The position numbers and the translations under genes were made by a program. From the NCBI GenBank assembly GCA_038207625.1, contig JBBQZO010000015.1:1-64000 (forward strand): a stretch of DNA of 64,000 nt, given 5' to 3'. The notes under the pieces are model-generated. The model saw only the letters and a program-made list of their open reading frames with translations, ran no database searches and was not told where the DNA came from. This document shows, one piece after another, positions 16,967-26,606 of the stretch. The stretch comes from JBBQZO01 sp038207625. Lineage in GTDB: Bacteria; Pseudomonadota; Gammaproteobacteria; Burkholderiales; Burkholderiaceae_D. The number at the start of each line of letters is the position of its first letter. The first letter of the stretch is position 1.

Positions 16967-17740
16967 TCAACGCTTCGTCTTGGTCGTGCCCTTGGGGGGG
17001 CGCTTGGCAGCAGTGGTGTCGGTGTTCTTGGCCGGGGCGCGTGATTTGGCCGGCGCCGCCGCCTCGGCCGATGCGGGTGGCGCCTTCGCGGCAGCCCGCG
17101 GCGCTCCCCCCGACGCGCGTACGACCGGGCGCAACTTCAATTTTTCCAGTTCCGGCGTCAGCAAATGAATGTCGGCCACGGCCACCCGGCCGGCGCTGAG
17201 CACAAACTGTGTGGCGTTCGCTGGCAGCAGTTTGCCGTTGCCATTGGCTACCTGTATGGCGAGCTGGCGGGTGGCGCCGATCGCAGCGACCTGGGCGGGC
17301 GTCAGGATGACGGCGAAGTAGCCCGAGTCGTCCGTCTCGACCGGTTCGAGCATGCTCAGCGGTGCGCCGGACGCGTCGATCAGCGTCACCTGCACGTGCG
17401 CCACCGCACTGGACGCCTCGTCGCTGATACGGCCCTGCAACAAGGTTTCGGTCTTGGTCACCGGTGGCACGCGGATCTCGGCGATCTGGGTTTCCACTTC
17501 CAGGGCCGCGATCCGGCGCAAGGCCGTGCCGGCGCTGTCGATATACTGCGCAATGCGCGCATCGGCGGCGCCGTCCTGTTGCGCGAGCCGGCGCGCTTCT
17601 TCGAGCGCGAGCAGACGCGCCGCGAGCTGGATGTCGGCGGCCATGCTCAGCAAGGTGCTGCGCTGCTGTTGCAGCGTCTCGAAGATGCCGTCGAGGTCGC
17701 TCTTGTAGCTGGACTTGCCGGAGTTCAAAATATAAGCCAT
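16967..17740 (-). CDS. eCIS accessory protein with beta-sandwich and basic tail
   Basis: 257 residues. Residues 1-100 are helical and charged (YKSDLDGIFETLQQQRSTLL, then ARRLAQQDGAADARIAQYID), a likely coiled coil. Residues about 101-190 form a beta-sandwich resembling carboxypeptidase-regulatory or Ig-like domains (LLQGRISDEASSAVAHVQVT, then VETDDSGYFAVIL). The last 55 residues are Ala/Pro/Lys-rich and strongly basic (AKRPPKGTTKTKR). No family is recognised. It sits between the DUF6519 protein and the cargo genes, 12 bases before the GH24 gene, so it could be a particle decoration or a cargo adaptor; this is inference. Confidence 0.7.
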   Translation of the reverse strand: MAYILNSGKSSYKSDLDGIFETLQQQRSTLLSMAADIQLAARLLALEEARRLAQQDGAADARIAQYIDSAGTALRRIAALEVETQIAEIRVPPVTKTETLLQGRISDEASSAVAHVQVTLIDASGAPLSMLEPVETDDSGYFAVILTPAQVAAIGATRQLAIQVANGNGKLLPANATQFVLSAGRVAVADIHLLTPELEKLKLRPVVRASGGAPRAAAKAPPASAEAAAPAKSRAPAKNTDTTAAKRPPKGTTKTKR

Positions 17741-17744
17741 GGCG

Positions 17745-20700
17745 TTACCCGTGAGGTTTGAAGAGGATGGCGGCGATGCCGTTCAGGCTGGCGCAGTGGG
17801 CACCGGGATTGAGTACCTGATTGCCCATTTTGACCTCGGCCATCGCCGGGTTCTGGTCGACCGCGATGATGCAATGATCACCCTGATTGAAGCTGGTGTT
17901 ATTGAGCCGTCCGGCAAGGCTGAACAGCGACACCAAGGTGTTCCCGCCGCGTTCGCTGAAACGGTTGCCGTTGGCGCGCAAGGTGTCGCCAAACAGCATG
18001 CCGTTGGCAATCAGGTTTGCGCTGCGCAGGCTCAAGCACTGGTTGTTCTGGAAGGCCAGGTCATCCAGCGTGGCCACCAACTGGCAGGTGGCGCTGGTGT
18101 GGCTTTGCCCGGCGCGCGTCTGGTTGTCGTTGAACATGACGTTGCCGGCCGGAAGCAGCGTATCGACGGCGGCGCCGCGGATCGGCAGCATCGCCGCCGG
18201 CGCCGCATGGGTCGTCACGGGAACCGGGGCCGGCCCCGCCTCTGCATGGTCGGCGGGCGGGTTGGCCATCGCAAGGCGTGCGCTGTGCACGTCGGCCAGC
18301 TGGACCTCGTCGGTGCGCTGAAGTTTGATGCCGGCGGGCGCCTGGTAGGCGCCGCCCAGATCGAACAGGAACACCGTGCCGGCCAGCGCCTCCGGTATGC
18401 TCAAGCCGGACAGCTCGCTGGAAAACGCGTTGTCGTTGCACTGCACGGGACCGAGGGCGACCGCGTACAGCGCGTGTCCGGCCGGCTGATCGACGACGTT
18501 GTCGTGTATGCGCGCGGCGGGGCGCAGGCTGAAGCCGACGCCTTGCTTGGCCGCGCGCGCGTCCAGCACGTTGAAGTTGGAGACGAGATTGAGCACGATG
18601 CCGCCGCGGCGCCCCGCTTGCAGCTCCTTGGCGCCGATCGCGGGCGTGAGCGCGCCGTTGTTGACGACGCGGTTGTGCGTGATCTCCACCTCTTCACCGT
18701 AGGCGACGAAGATGCCGCACACCGGATCGACGGCGCTGACGCCGTTGCCCTCGATGTGGTTGTCGACGATCGCCAGCGACGCGCACATGCCCAGCGAAAT
18801 ACCGCCCAAGCCCTGGCTGGTGGCGCGCGCGCGCAGCGCATTGTCGAACACGTTCAACAGGCAGGCGCTGATATGGTTGCCAACAATCTCCAGTCCCAGC
18901 ACCGGGGTGGCCAGCCGCTGGTGCGCCTGAGCGAGCGCGTTGAAGTGGCGCCGGCCCGGCGTCGGCGTTGGTGCGACGCCGGCCACGCCGATACCGGACA
19001 GCCCCATCGCCCTGATCGTATTGCGCTCGATGGCGATCTGGTACAGAAAGCCCGTCTGTGCATCGGCCGGCTGGTCGTCCGCCTTGAGCACGATGGTCAG
19101 CACATAACTCTGGCCGTCATTGTTCGACGCGAGGTCCAGCTTGTCGATCAGCATGCCCGGCGCGCCCACGCTGACGCGAAAGGTGGCCGGATTGCTGCCA
19201 AACAGGAACGCACCGTCCGCGTCGGTGACGAAATCGCGCGACTCGTCCGTGTCGGTGTCGGTCAGGGTCACTTGCACGCCGCTGCGCGGCTTGCCGTCGG
19301 GGCCCAGCAGCAGGCCATCGACCCGGGACTCGCGCGGCAGCGTGAACACGTGGTCCGGCTCGGGCGTGGGGGGCGCGAGCATGGTCCCTAAGGTGATGCC
19401 ATTGCCGGCGCCGCCCACGACGGTGTTTTCCAGCACGCGCAGGCGTTCGCTGGCGCCGCCCAAGGCGATGCCGCCAAGTGCGCGGTACGGGTCGCTCAGC
19501 GTGAACAGCACCGGCAACAGCAGCGCCCAGACCTCGTTGACGTAAGCGACAAACCAGCGTGGGTTGAAGTACACGATGCCCAGCTTGGCGCAGGGATCGT
19601 TCGGATCGACCGGGTCCGGTTCGCCCGGTACGCTGATCGGCGGCATCGATGCGGCCGGCACAAGGCGAATGTCGTTGCGCTCGATCAGAGCGTCGGTGCC
19701 GCTCAGCGCGATCGCCACGTCGCCGCCGTTCTTGTCGAGCATGCGCACGCGGTTGTGGTGAAAATTGGCGCCCGTGACGTTGTGGGCGACGATCGCATGG
19801 GCAAACGCCAAAATCCGGTTGTGGGCCACCTCGACGTCGACCGTGCCGCCCGGTTTGGCCGCATCGATGGCGATCGCCGCGCCGCTCAGCGCCACCATGT
19901 CCATGTGCTCCAGGCGCACGTTGACACAGTCGATGACGCTGAAGATCGGCGCGTCGGGGTTCTGCTTGCGTGGGATGAGTTTGGTCTTGGTGTCGCATCC
20001 TTTGATAGTGACATTGCTCAGCCCTTTGAGCTGCGTGTTCGTTTCGTGCAAGCCCGGCAGCAGGCAGATTTCGCCGCCGCTGGCGGGCAAATGCTGCAAG
20101 GCCTGTTCGATCGAATCGAAGTCGCCGTGGCTGGTGCGCCCGTCGCCGACGTTGAAGGTGCAGCACACTTTCTGATTGGTCAGCGCGCGGAAGATGCGCC
20201 GGCAATCGTCGATCTCGCCGTTGTCGGCGCTGATCGCGGCGGGCGGTTTGCCCTGCCAACGCAAGATTCCCAGCGCGACCCGGCTGTGACGGATGCCGTG
20301 CGGCGCGGCCTTGTTCGGCCAGATCGGTGTGTCGAAGGCCACGCCGGACGCGCGCACGGGAAAGCTCCAGTAGTCGCCCGCCTGGTAGTTGGCGTTGGCC
20401 GGCTGCGGGGCGTCGAATTCGAGCCGGATGCCGTCTTTCAGTTCGCTCGGATTGGGCGCGCCGACCGGATAGTCCGCGACCCGGGCGATGCCGTTCCACA
20501 GACGGAAAAAACCGCTGACCGGGCTCGCCGCGGGCCACGTACCCTGTACATTGGTGAGCGCCAGGATGCCATCCTGCGCCAGCGTGGCGTCGGCGCTCAA
20601 CACAATGCGCCAGCTGCCCAGCGCCGCGTCAAAGCTCAGTGCCTCCAGGTAGAACTGGCCGACGCCGCAATGGTTGATCATCTGGTCGTTGGCGGTGATC

Positions 20701-21494
20701 GTCACGCTGGCTTTGCCCGGCGTGCCAGCGGCATACAACCCGCGTCCGACCAGTCCGCCGTTCCATTGCGACCACTTGAAACGGGCTTTGCCGGCCGTAT
20801 CCGGGTCGGCCACCTCGATCCGGTACAGATAGTGTTCCAGCCCGGTGTAGCCGCCGCCCGCTTCCAGCGGACAGTCGCCGGACACGCTCAGAATCGGCGC
20901 CGGCGACACGGTCAGCGTGCCCTTGGCGCCCACATCGTCGATCAGCGCGAGCGCGGCGCTGCAATCGTCGTTCGGACCAAGGCGCAGCAACTTCAGGTTG
21001 ACGAAAGCCTGCACCCGCTCGGTTGTATCAGGTCCGCCAAGCGCCGGTTCGATTAAATTTAGCGGATCTTGAAAACCGCTGACGCTGTCCTCCCACACGT
21101 CGAGCACGACCAGATCGCGTACGTTGGCGTCGATCGAGGCTGCGCTGGCCTGCGGGCTTTGAAACGGCGCGCCGAAGTAGCTCGCCGTCAGCGTGGTGGC
21201 GCTATCGAGGCACAGCGACAGGCCGTCCGCCCAGGCGCGCCCGGCGTCGAGCGTGATGCTGACATCGCTGCCGTCGCTGCTGGCGCTGTGGACTTTGAAC
21301 GCGCCGATGCCGCTGACCGGCACCGCCAGTACGCCGGCGCCGAAGCTGTCGCGCCCGACGGCGGCGCGCCAGCGCGCAGCGATCGATGCGGCCTCGTTCC
21401 AGTCGCGGTCAAGCAGCACGCGGCCTTGCTGGTGCAGCACGCCGGAATAGTGGGGTTCCGATGCGCGTGGCAAATATGAAAAATCGCCCTTCAT
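17745..21494 (-). CDS. eCIS DUF6519 / right-handed beta-helix protein
   Basis: 1249 residues. The ATG at 21494 is chosen because AAGGA lies eight bases upstream and the family begins MKGDFSYLP; the open frame extends 97 codons further without support. Residues 1-240 are the DUF6519 domain (HYSGVLHQQGRVLLDRDWNE). Residues about 445-620 and 815-1040 are right-handed beta-helix repeats (ILAFAHAIVAHNVTGANFHH; GIFVAYGEEVEITHNRVVNN), separated by a carboxypeptidase-regulatory-like domain (about 715-790). Beta-helices of this size are typical of tail spikes that bind or cut surface glycans, so this is the best candidate for the target-recognition part. No separate tail-fibre gene is evident in the operon. 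Confidence 0.8.
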   Translation of the reverse strand: MKGDFSYLPRASEPHYSGVLHQQGRVLLDRDWNEAASIAARWRAAVGRDSFGAGVLAVPVSGIGAFKVHSASSDGSDVSITLDAGRAWADGLSLCLDSATTLTASYFGAPFQSPQASAASIDANVRDLVVLDVWEDSVSGFQDPLNLIEPALGGPDTTERVQAFVNLKLLRLGPNDDCSAALALIDDVGAKGTLTVSPAPILSVSGDCPLEAGGGYTGLEHYLYRIEVADPDTAGKARFKWSQWNGGLVGRGLYAAGTPGKASVTITANDQMINHCGVGQFYLEALSFDAALGSWRIVLSADATLAQDGILALTNVQGTWPAASPVSGFFRLWNGIARVADYPVGAPNPSELKDGIRLEFDAPQPANANYQAGDYWSFPVRASGVAFDTPIWPNKAAPHGIRHSRVALGILRWQGKPPAAISADNGEIDDCRRIFRALTNQKVCCTFNVGDGRTSHGDFDSIEQALQHLPASGGEICLLPGLHETNTQLKGLSNVTIKGCDTKTKLIPRKQNPDAPIFSVIDCVNVRLEHMDMVALSGAAIAIDAAKPGGTVDVEVAHNRILAFAHAIVAHNVTGANFHHNRVRMLDKNGGDVAIALSGTDALIERNDIRLVPAASMPPISVPGEPDPVDPNDPCAKLGIVYFNPRWFVAYVNEVWALLLPVLFTLSDPYRALGGIALGGASERLRVLENTVVGGAGNGITLGTMLAPPTPEPDHVFTLPRESRVDGLLLGPDGKPRSGVQVTLTDTDTDESRDFVTDADGAFLFGSNPATFRVSVGAPGMLIDKLDLASNNDGQSYVLTIVLKADDQPADAQTGFLYQIAIERNTIRAMGLSGIGVAGVAPTPTPGRRHFNALAQAHQRLATPVLGLEIVGNHISACLLNVFDNALRARATSQGLGGISLGMCASLAIVDNHIEGNGVSAVDPVCGIFVAYGEEVEITHNRVVNNGALTPAIGAKELQAGRRGGIVLNLVSNFNVLDARAAKQGVGFSLRPAARIHDNVVDQPAGHALYAVALGPVQCNDNAFSSELSGLSIPEALAGTVFLFDLGGAYQAPAGIKLQRTDEVQLADVHSARLAMANPPADHAEAGPAPVPVTTHAAPAAMLPIRGAAVDTLLPAGNVMFNDNQTRAGQSHTSATCQLVATLDDLAFQNNQCLSLRSANLIANGMLFGDTLRANGNRFSERGGNTLVSLFSLAGRLNNTSFNQGDHCIIAVDQNPAMAEVKMGNQVLNPGAHCASLNGIAAILFKPHG

Positions 21495-21516
21495 GGTCTG
21501 GTTCCTTGACTGATCG

Positions 21517-23877
21517 TTAGGTGAGCGGGATGAGTACGGGGCGCACGCCGACCGGCATGAACTCACGCAGACGAATACTGATGTTCTTCCACTTGTGGGT
21601 GGTGAGGAGGTAGCTGAAGGCGCCCATCTCGTCGTTGTTGCTGCCGTCTTCGCGAATGCGTTTGTCGCATTCGGGGCGCAATTGCCCGTAGCCCGGCTGG
21701 CCGTACCACTCGGACGTGAAGCGCAGCGTCGCCTCGCGCGCGCTGACGCAGCCGACGTGCTGGGGCAACCGGTCATGGTCGCCACTGAAGTAGCAGAACT
21801 TCAGGCAGCTGCCGCGCAGGCCGACGCCGACATCGACGCTATGGCTGTCCTGGTTGTCATGCACTTCCAGGCGCTGCACGAACAGGCCGTTTTCGCCGCG
21901 CGCGGTCTGCACGCGCATGCGCCCGAACGCGGTCATGCCATCGATCACCAGGTCTGGCCCCCAGGCCAGCTCCGGGTCACCGCTGGCCGCGCCCAGTGCC
22001 AGCGCCGGCGCACTGGCGTCGATGCCGCTGCCGGCGTCGACGATGCTGTCGGTGAGTGTGAGCAGATAGTTGCTGTCGAGCGCCAGCGGACCGGCGATCG
22101 CGCGCTCCAGCGTCAACCCGGGCACCTGGTCGAAGGCCAGCAGTTCGGCGCCACTCAGGCCATAGTCGTTGGTCAGGCGCAGCGCCTCGCGCAGCGGCGC
22201 GCGCGTGCCGGTCGGGCTGCCGTCGAGCACCAGCACGCCACCTGGGTCGAGCGTACAGCCGCGCAGCTGCAACTGGCCCAGCGCCGCTTGCATGATCAGC
22301 GCGTCGGTGCTGGCGAAGCTCGCAGCGCGGGTCAGATACAAGCCTTCAAGCTGCACGGCGAGTTGCTCGAGGTTGACGGGGGAGGCGCCGCCGATCTGGC
22401 TGGCCCGAAAGCGCAGCGGCTGATGCAGGCGGATCACCGGACGCTCGCCCGACGCGCTGCGTATCCACAGCGGCTGGGCCAGCATCAGCGACAGCACACC
22501 GGCCGTATTGCCGATGCCGGCGATCAGGGACAGGTCCAGCGTGTGGGTCTGGCTGTCACCAATCTCGATGATCAGCGGCGTCGTGCGGGTGGGCAGATCG
22601 TCCAGCGCGTGCTGCAGCGCCAGTGGATCGGCGAACCAGTTGATGCGCCTGAACTCATACGCTTGCCCGGCCGGCCAGTCGGACGGCAGCGCGGCGCGTG
22701 GCACCGGCTGCGCGCCGCTCGGGCCCGCCAGGGCGGATGTGACCGATACCAGCAGGCCGTCAGCCAGCGCTTGGGCTTGTCCGGCCGGCGCCGGGTCGGG
22801 CACGCCGAATACCATCCGTCCGCGCTGGGGATCGATCACCACCTCCCATGCACGCAGCGGGGGCGCCAGGCCCGCTTCCCACGCGCACAGATTGGCGCCG
22901 CGGAACTGCCAGGCCTGGCCGAGGAAGGGCGTCGCCGGCAGATGCAGGATCAGACCCACGGCGGCGTTGCCCGGATGCGCGTCGCGCGGGTCGTCGTAGG
23001 TTTGCACCGACACGTACTGCGCGGCGCGACCGGCCGGGGTGCCGTCAGTCAGGCGCGCGGTGGGGATCGGTCCCGGCACTTCATCGTCGCTGCCCAGGCG
23101 CGGCGGATCGTCGTCGGCATGCAGGCGGTGGGTATTGAACAATGGCCATGGCTCGCCTTGCGCCTGCGCGTCGAAGCGCACCGCCAACGCGGCGCTGCCT
23201 GCGGCAGGCGGCACGGCAACGATCGCGCGCAACATGGGGCGCGCCAGCGGCAGCTGGAACGGCTGCAGACGCCACAGCAGCACCGCCAGATTGGGCAGGT
23301 TCCAGCCCCCCATGCCCAGTGTGGGCGGCTTGACGTCGACCACGCGCGCGAGCGGGTCGAACGCGCCGTTCGCCAGCGACAGCAGGGCGGGGTCGCGCAG
23401 GCTGGCCATGCCGCCGCGCACGGCGCTGCGCGGGTCCTTGCGCAGCGTCAGCGGGGGCACCCCGCCCGCGTCCGGGCGCTGGTGGTTCAGGTGCTGGTTC
23501 CAGGCCAGCCGCTCGCGCATTTCGACGGCGTGCGCGGCCCAGCCGGTGAGCGCATACACTTGCGACTCGACGGCACCCAGTGTGCCCTTGCGGCGGCGGT
23601 GAAACACGGTGCGCGCGACGTCGGCGCGCAGCGTCCACGGATCGCCCGCCAGGCGCGACGTGCCCAGCAGGTCAGCCAGGTAGGCGACCACCCAGTCGTC
23701 GCAATGTTCGACAAACAGATCGTGGTACTGCGCATCGGTGCGCGCGTGCAGCGCGGCCATCGCATCCTCGATGGCGCCCAGGAAGGCCTGCAATTGCCCG
23801 GAAGGACACTGTTCGGCGTCACGGATACGATAGATTTCGGGCAGGCGCTGGTAGAGCGCTTGGCGTGGCGAACTCAT
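21517..23877 (-). CDS. eCIS tail protein I-like baseplate protein with large C-terminal extension
   Basis: 786 residues. The N-terminal 180 residues match phage tail protein I: RLPEIYRIRDAEQ, then LFVEHCDDWVVAYLADLLG and TVFHRRRKGTLGAVESQVYA. Phage gpI is about 200 residues, so most of this protein is an added module. The middle (about 430-640) looks beta-helical, and the C-terminus CDKRIREDGSNNDEMGAFSY followed by LREFMPVGVRPVLIPLT resembles the ends of other eCIS beta-rich proteins. It would sit at the baseplate rim and connect to receptor-binding parts. Its start overlaps the upstream gene by ATGA, and DUF6519 follows after 22 bases. Confidence 0.8.
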   Translation of the reverse strand: MSSPRQALYQRLPEIYRIRDAEQCPSGQLQAFLGAIEDAMAALHARTDAQYHDLFVEHCDDWVVAYLADLLGTSRLAGDPWTLRADVARTVFHRRRKGTLGAVESQVYALTGWAAHAVEMRERLAWNQHLNHQRPDAGGVPPLTLRKDPRSAVRGGMASLRDPALLSLANGAFDPLARVVDVKPPTLGMGGWNLPNLAVLLWRLQPFQLPLARPMLRAIVAVPPAAGSAALAVRFDAQAQGEPWPLFNTHRLHADDDPPRLGSDDEVPGPIPTARLTDGTPAGRAAQYVSVQTYDDPRDAHPGNAAVGLILHLPATPFLGQAWQFRGANLCAWEAGLAPPLRAWEVVIDPQRGRMVFGVPDPAPAGQAQALADGLLVSVTSALAGPSGAQPVPRAALPSDWPAGQAYEFRRINWFADPLALQHALDDLPTRTTPLIIEIGDSQTHTLDLSLIAGIGNTAGVLSLMLAQPLWIRSASGERPVIRLHQPLRFRASQIGGASPVNLEQLAVQLEGLYLTRAASFASTDALIMQAALGQLQLRGCTLDPGGVLVLDGSPTGTRAPLREALRLTNDYGLSGAELLAFDQVPGLTLERAIAGPLALDSNYLLTLTDSIVDAGSGIDASAPALALGAASGDPELAWGPDLVIDGMTAFGRMRVQTARGENGLFVQRLEVHDNQDSHSVDVGVGLRGSCLKFCYFSGDHDRLPQHVGCVSAREATLRFTSEWYGQPGYGQLRPECDKRIREDGSNNDEMGAFSYLLTTHKWKNISIRLREFMPVGVRPVLIPLT

Positions 23878-26606
23878 GACAAAACTCCCTGGCTATCGGC
23901 GGCCATTTGTAGTTGCAGCGCCGTCGCCTGCAAGGCCAGCAATTGCTCGCCGCTGCAGGAGAGCGTGCGTCCGACGGCCGGCTGGGTCGTCGTTGCTGCG
24001 CTGGCGCCCCCGTTCGGCGCGTCAACCCGGTCCAGTGCCAAAAGGCGCACCCAGATCACGCCGGCGACGTTTTGGACGGCGCTGACCACTTGCGAGCCAT
24101 GCACGGCCTCACCGAACTGGCGCTGCTGCCAGCTGAACAGTCCCTGCGTGCTGTCCACGCCGTTGCCTTCTTCGCCGCGTGCGCCCAGCGCGACCAGGAT
24201 CGCCGCGCGCACCGCGTCCGGGTGCAGCGCAGCGTCGCAACCGACCACCAGGCGCAGCGCCACCTCGGCGCGGCTTCCCGGCAGCACCACGAGAGGACAG
24301 CGTCCGGCGCCGCGCGCACGCACGGCCGCGCGCAGCGCGTCAGCGGTGGCGCTGGCGTCGGCCGGCGCAGCGCTGTCGGTCAGGATGGTCACGCGTACCA
24401 GCGTCGCGCCATCGACACTGATCCAGGCCGCACGGGCCTTTTGCACGCCGGGGATGGCCAGCGCTTCGGCCTCGTAGTCGGCCACGCTGACGATGCGCCC
24501 GAGGCTTTGCATGGTGCCGGGGGCGGCCACGCGCGCGCCGTCGGCGCTTTCGGGCTGGGCGCCGCCGGTGACCGGTTCGAGCAGGAACGCCTGGTCGAGC
24601 TGTGCAAGCGCCTTGTCCACCTGCGCCGTGGCGCCGGCCTTCAGCGCACCGTGGGCGCCCAAGCCGGTGCGGTAGCGCGCCACCACATTGCCGCGTCCGG
24701 AGCGCAAACGCGCGCCGGTTTTTCCGTCGCCGAACTGCACCCAACTCTTGCCGTCCACGTCCTCGCGCACGACGTACACGCGCTCCTTGGGACCGCGCGC
24801 AAACAGGCTGTCCACCTGTTGCCACTGCACGCCATCGACCCACAGCTGCGCTTGCGGCCATTGCGGCGGTGCCAGCGTGGTGTCGAGCAGGTAGGTCAGC
24901 GGCGTCTTGGGCAGCACAAAAGTTTGGAAATTGACGCGCGCGTCGCCGTCGCCCAGCACCACCTGCGCTTCGGTCTTACCCTGGCTGGCCTCGAGCACAT
25001 TGCCGTAGACGGTCACCAGCGCGTTGTCATAGCCGAACTGGGTGTAGTCGAATTCACGGTCAAACTGGACCATGTGCAGGCCGGGGCGCTCGGCATCGGC
25101 GCCGGCCAGGTCGATCTGCTGCGCCGTTGCGCCGAACACGCTGCCGAGCGGTCCGGCAAACAGCAACTGGCGCGTCGCCAGCGCCGCCGCATCGGCGCCG
25201 CTGCCGTAAAAGGCCAGCTGATGACCGCTGCTTGCCGCCGTGGGTACGAATTGTCCGAGCAGCGCGAACGGCGCGCCGATCACTTCATGGAAGCTGATGC
25301 CGCGGATGTCCGCATGGGTTAGCGCGGTGCCACTTTCGTTAAGCGCGAGCGTGTCGTCCAGACTGAGCACGCTGCTCGCGCCGCTGGACGGCCCCCATGC
25401 CAGCGACTGGCGGTCCACTTGGGCGACGCGACGCTCCAACAGACGCTTGCGCCCGCTGTCGGTGCCGCTGGGGCTGAGGTTCGCTTCGATCAGCACACGG
25501 GTGCCGGCCAGCACGCCGGCGACCTCGCCGTCAAGCGGCATCTGGCGTGCGGCCAGCGCCGGCACGGCCGGCCCGTAGGTGCTCGCGTTGAGCATGCGCT
25601 GGTAGGACACGTCGTGCATGCTGGCGCGTCCTTTGTCGTCGATCAGCACTTGCTGGGATGGCGCGTTGTGGCCAAAGTGGCGATGCGTGGCACCCAGCTT
25701 CCACGCTTGAAAGCGCGCCGTCGCGGCAAGCGCGGGCACGGCCAGACCGGCTTCGAGCAGCGCCGCCGGCACCTGCACGACGGTGTACATGGGCAGCATG
25801 GCGCCGCTCATTTCAAGCATCAATGGTTCGATCGCCGACACCATCGATGGCGTCGATTGGTAATATTGTGTCGGCTGCTTGAGCGTCGTAATACTGCCCT
25901 TGATCTTGATGATGGTGTTGCCCAGGGCCGCGCTGAGCGAGTCCACGACCAGCACCTGCAGATGGTCGTAGCTGGTGCCGTCGCCATCGCTACGCGCCAC
26001 CCCGACCATGATACGGTCGCCCGCCTTCAAACTGACGGTCGCGCCCGGCGCCAGCGTGAACGTATCACTACCGTAGCGAATATCGGGCTGGGTGCGCGGT
26101 CGGTAGAGGCGAAATTGCGACAGCGCCGGGTGGGCCAGCAGTTCAGCGCCCGTTTCAAACAGCGCCGGCTTGTCGGTGCCTTCCAACTGGGCTTTGATGC
26201 CCAGACCGCGCGGCAGCAGCACCGGGCCGCTGCCCTTGACGCTGAACGCGAAACGGGTTCGCCCCCCCAGTCCGGGTGCCAGCCGATAGCCGAGCAGGCG
26301 CACCAGATCGGCCACGCTGCTGCGTCCCTTGGCGCTGCGCAGATAGGCCTCGTTGGCGTACAGGTCGTGATAGAAGCTGAGGATGTCGCCCACCTCGGCG
26401 GCCGCTTCGATCAGCGCGATGCCGGGGTCGTCGGGCAAACGGTGGGTCCAGTCGGCCAGCGCGGGACTGGCGTCAAGCAAGGACAGCATATGCGCGCGCA
26501 AATCAACGTAGCTGCCGATCCGGTAGTCGATGCTGGCCAGGCCCGGACGGTTATCAATGCGTTTCGGGAAAGCGGGTGTGGGCCGGCAGTCGTTATCGCA
26601 GCTCAT
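23874..26606 (-). CDS. eCIS baseplate protein, gpJ-like (first copy in map order)
   Basis: 910 residues. The N-terminal region DYRIGSYVDLRAHMLSLLDA and PDDPGIALIEAAAEVGDILS FYHD are characteristic of putative baseplate assembly proteins of the gpJ/Pvc11-12 type. The core contains FGDGKTGARLRSGRGNVVAR followed by the wedge domain (IVSVADYEAEALAIPGVQKA, then ALGARGEEGNGVDSTQG). With its larger-operon partner at 26603 it would form the baseplate wedge ring around the spike. It is coupled by ATGA overlaps on both sides. The length fits eCIS gpJ proteins, which are much longer than the phage P2 version of about 300 residues. Confidence 0.88.
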   Translation of the reverse strand: MSCDNDCRPTPAFPKRIDNRPGLASIDYRIGSYVDLRAHMLSLLDASPALADWTHRLPDDPGIALIEAAAEVGDILSFYHDLYANEAYLRSAKGRSSVADLVRLLGYRLAPGLGGRTRFAFSVKGSGPVLLPRGLGIKAQLEGTDKPALFETGAELLAHPALSQFRLYRPRTQPDIRYGSDTFTLAPGATVSLKAGDRIMVGVARSDGDGTSYDHLQVLVVDSLSAALGNTIIKIKGSITTLKQPTQYYQSTPSMVSAIEPLMLEMSGAMLPMYTVVQVPAALLEAGLAVPALAATARFQAWKLGATHRHFGHNAPSQQVLIDDKGRASMHDVSYQRMLNASTYGPAVPALAARQMPLDGEVAGVLAGTRVLIEANLSPSGTDSGRKRLLERRVAQVDRQSLAWGPSSGASSVLSLDDTLALNESGTALTHADIRGISFHEVIGAPFALLGQFVPTAASSGHQLAFYGSGADAAALATRQLLFAGPLGSVFGATAQQIDLAGADAERPGLHMVQFDREFDYTQFGYDNALVTVYGNVLEASQGKTEAQVVLGDGDARVNFQTFVLPKTPLTYLLDTTLAPPQWPQAQLWVDGVQWQQVDSLFARGPKERVYVVREDVDGKSWVQFGDGKTGARLRSGRGNVVARYRTGLGAHGALKAGATAQVDKALAQLDQAFLLEPVTGGAQPESADGARVAAPGTMQSLGRIVSVADYEAEALAIPGVQKARAAWISVDGATLVRVTILTDSAAPADASATADALRAAVRARGAGRCPLVVLPGSRAEVALRLVVGCDAALHPDAVRAAILVALGARGEEGNGVDSTQGLFSWQQRQFGEAVHGSQVVSAVQNVAGVIWVRLLALDRVDAPNGGASAATTTQPAVGRTLSCSGEQLLALQATALQLQMAADSQGVLS

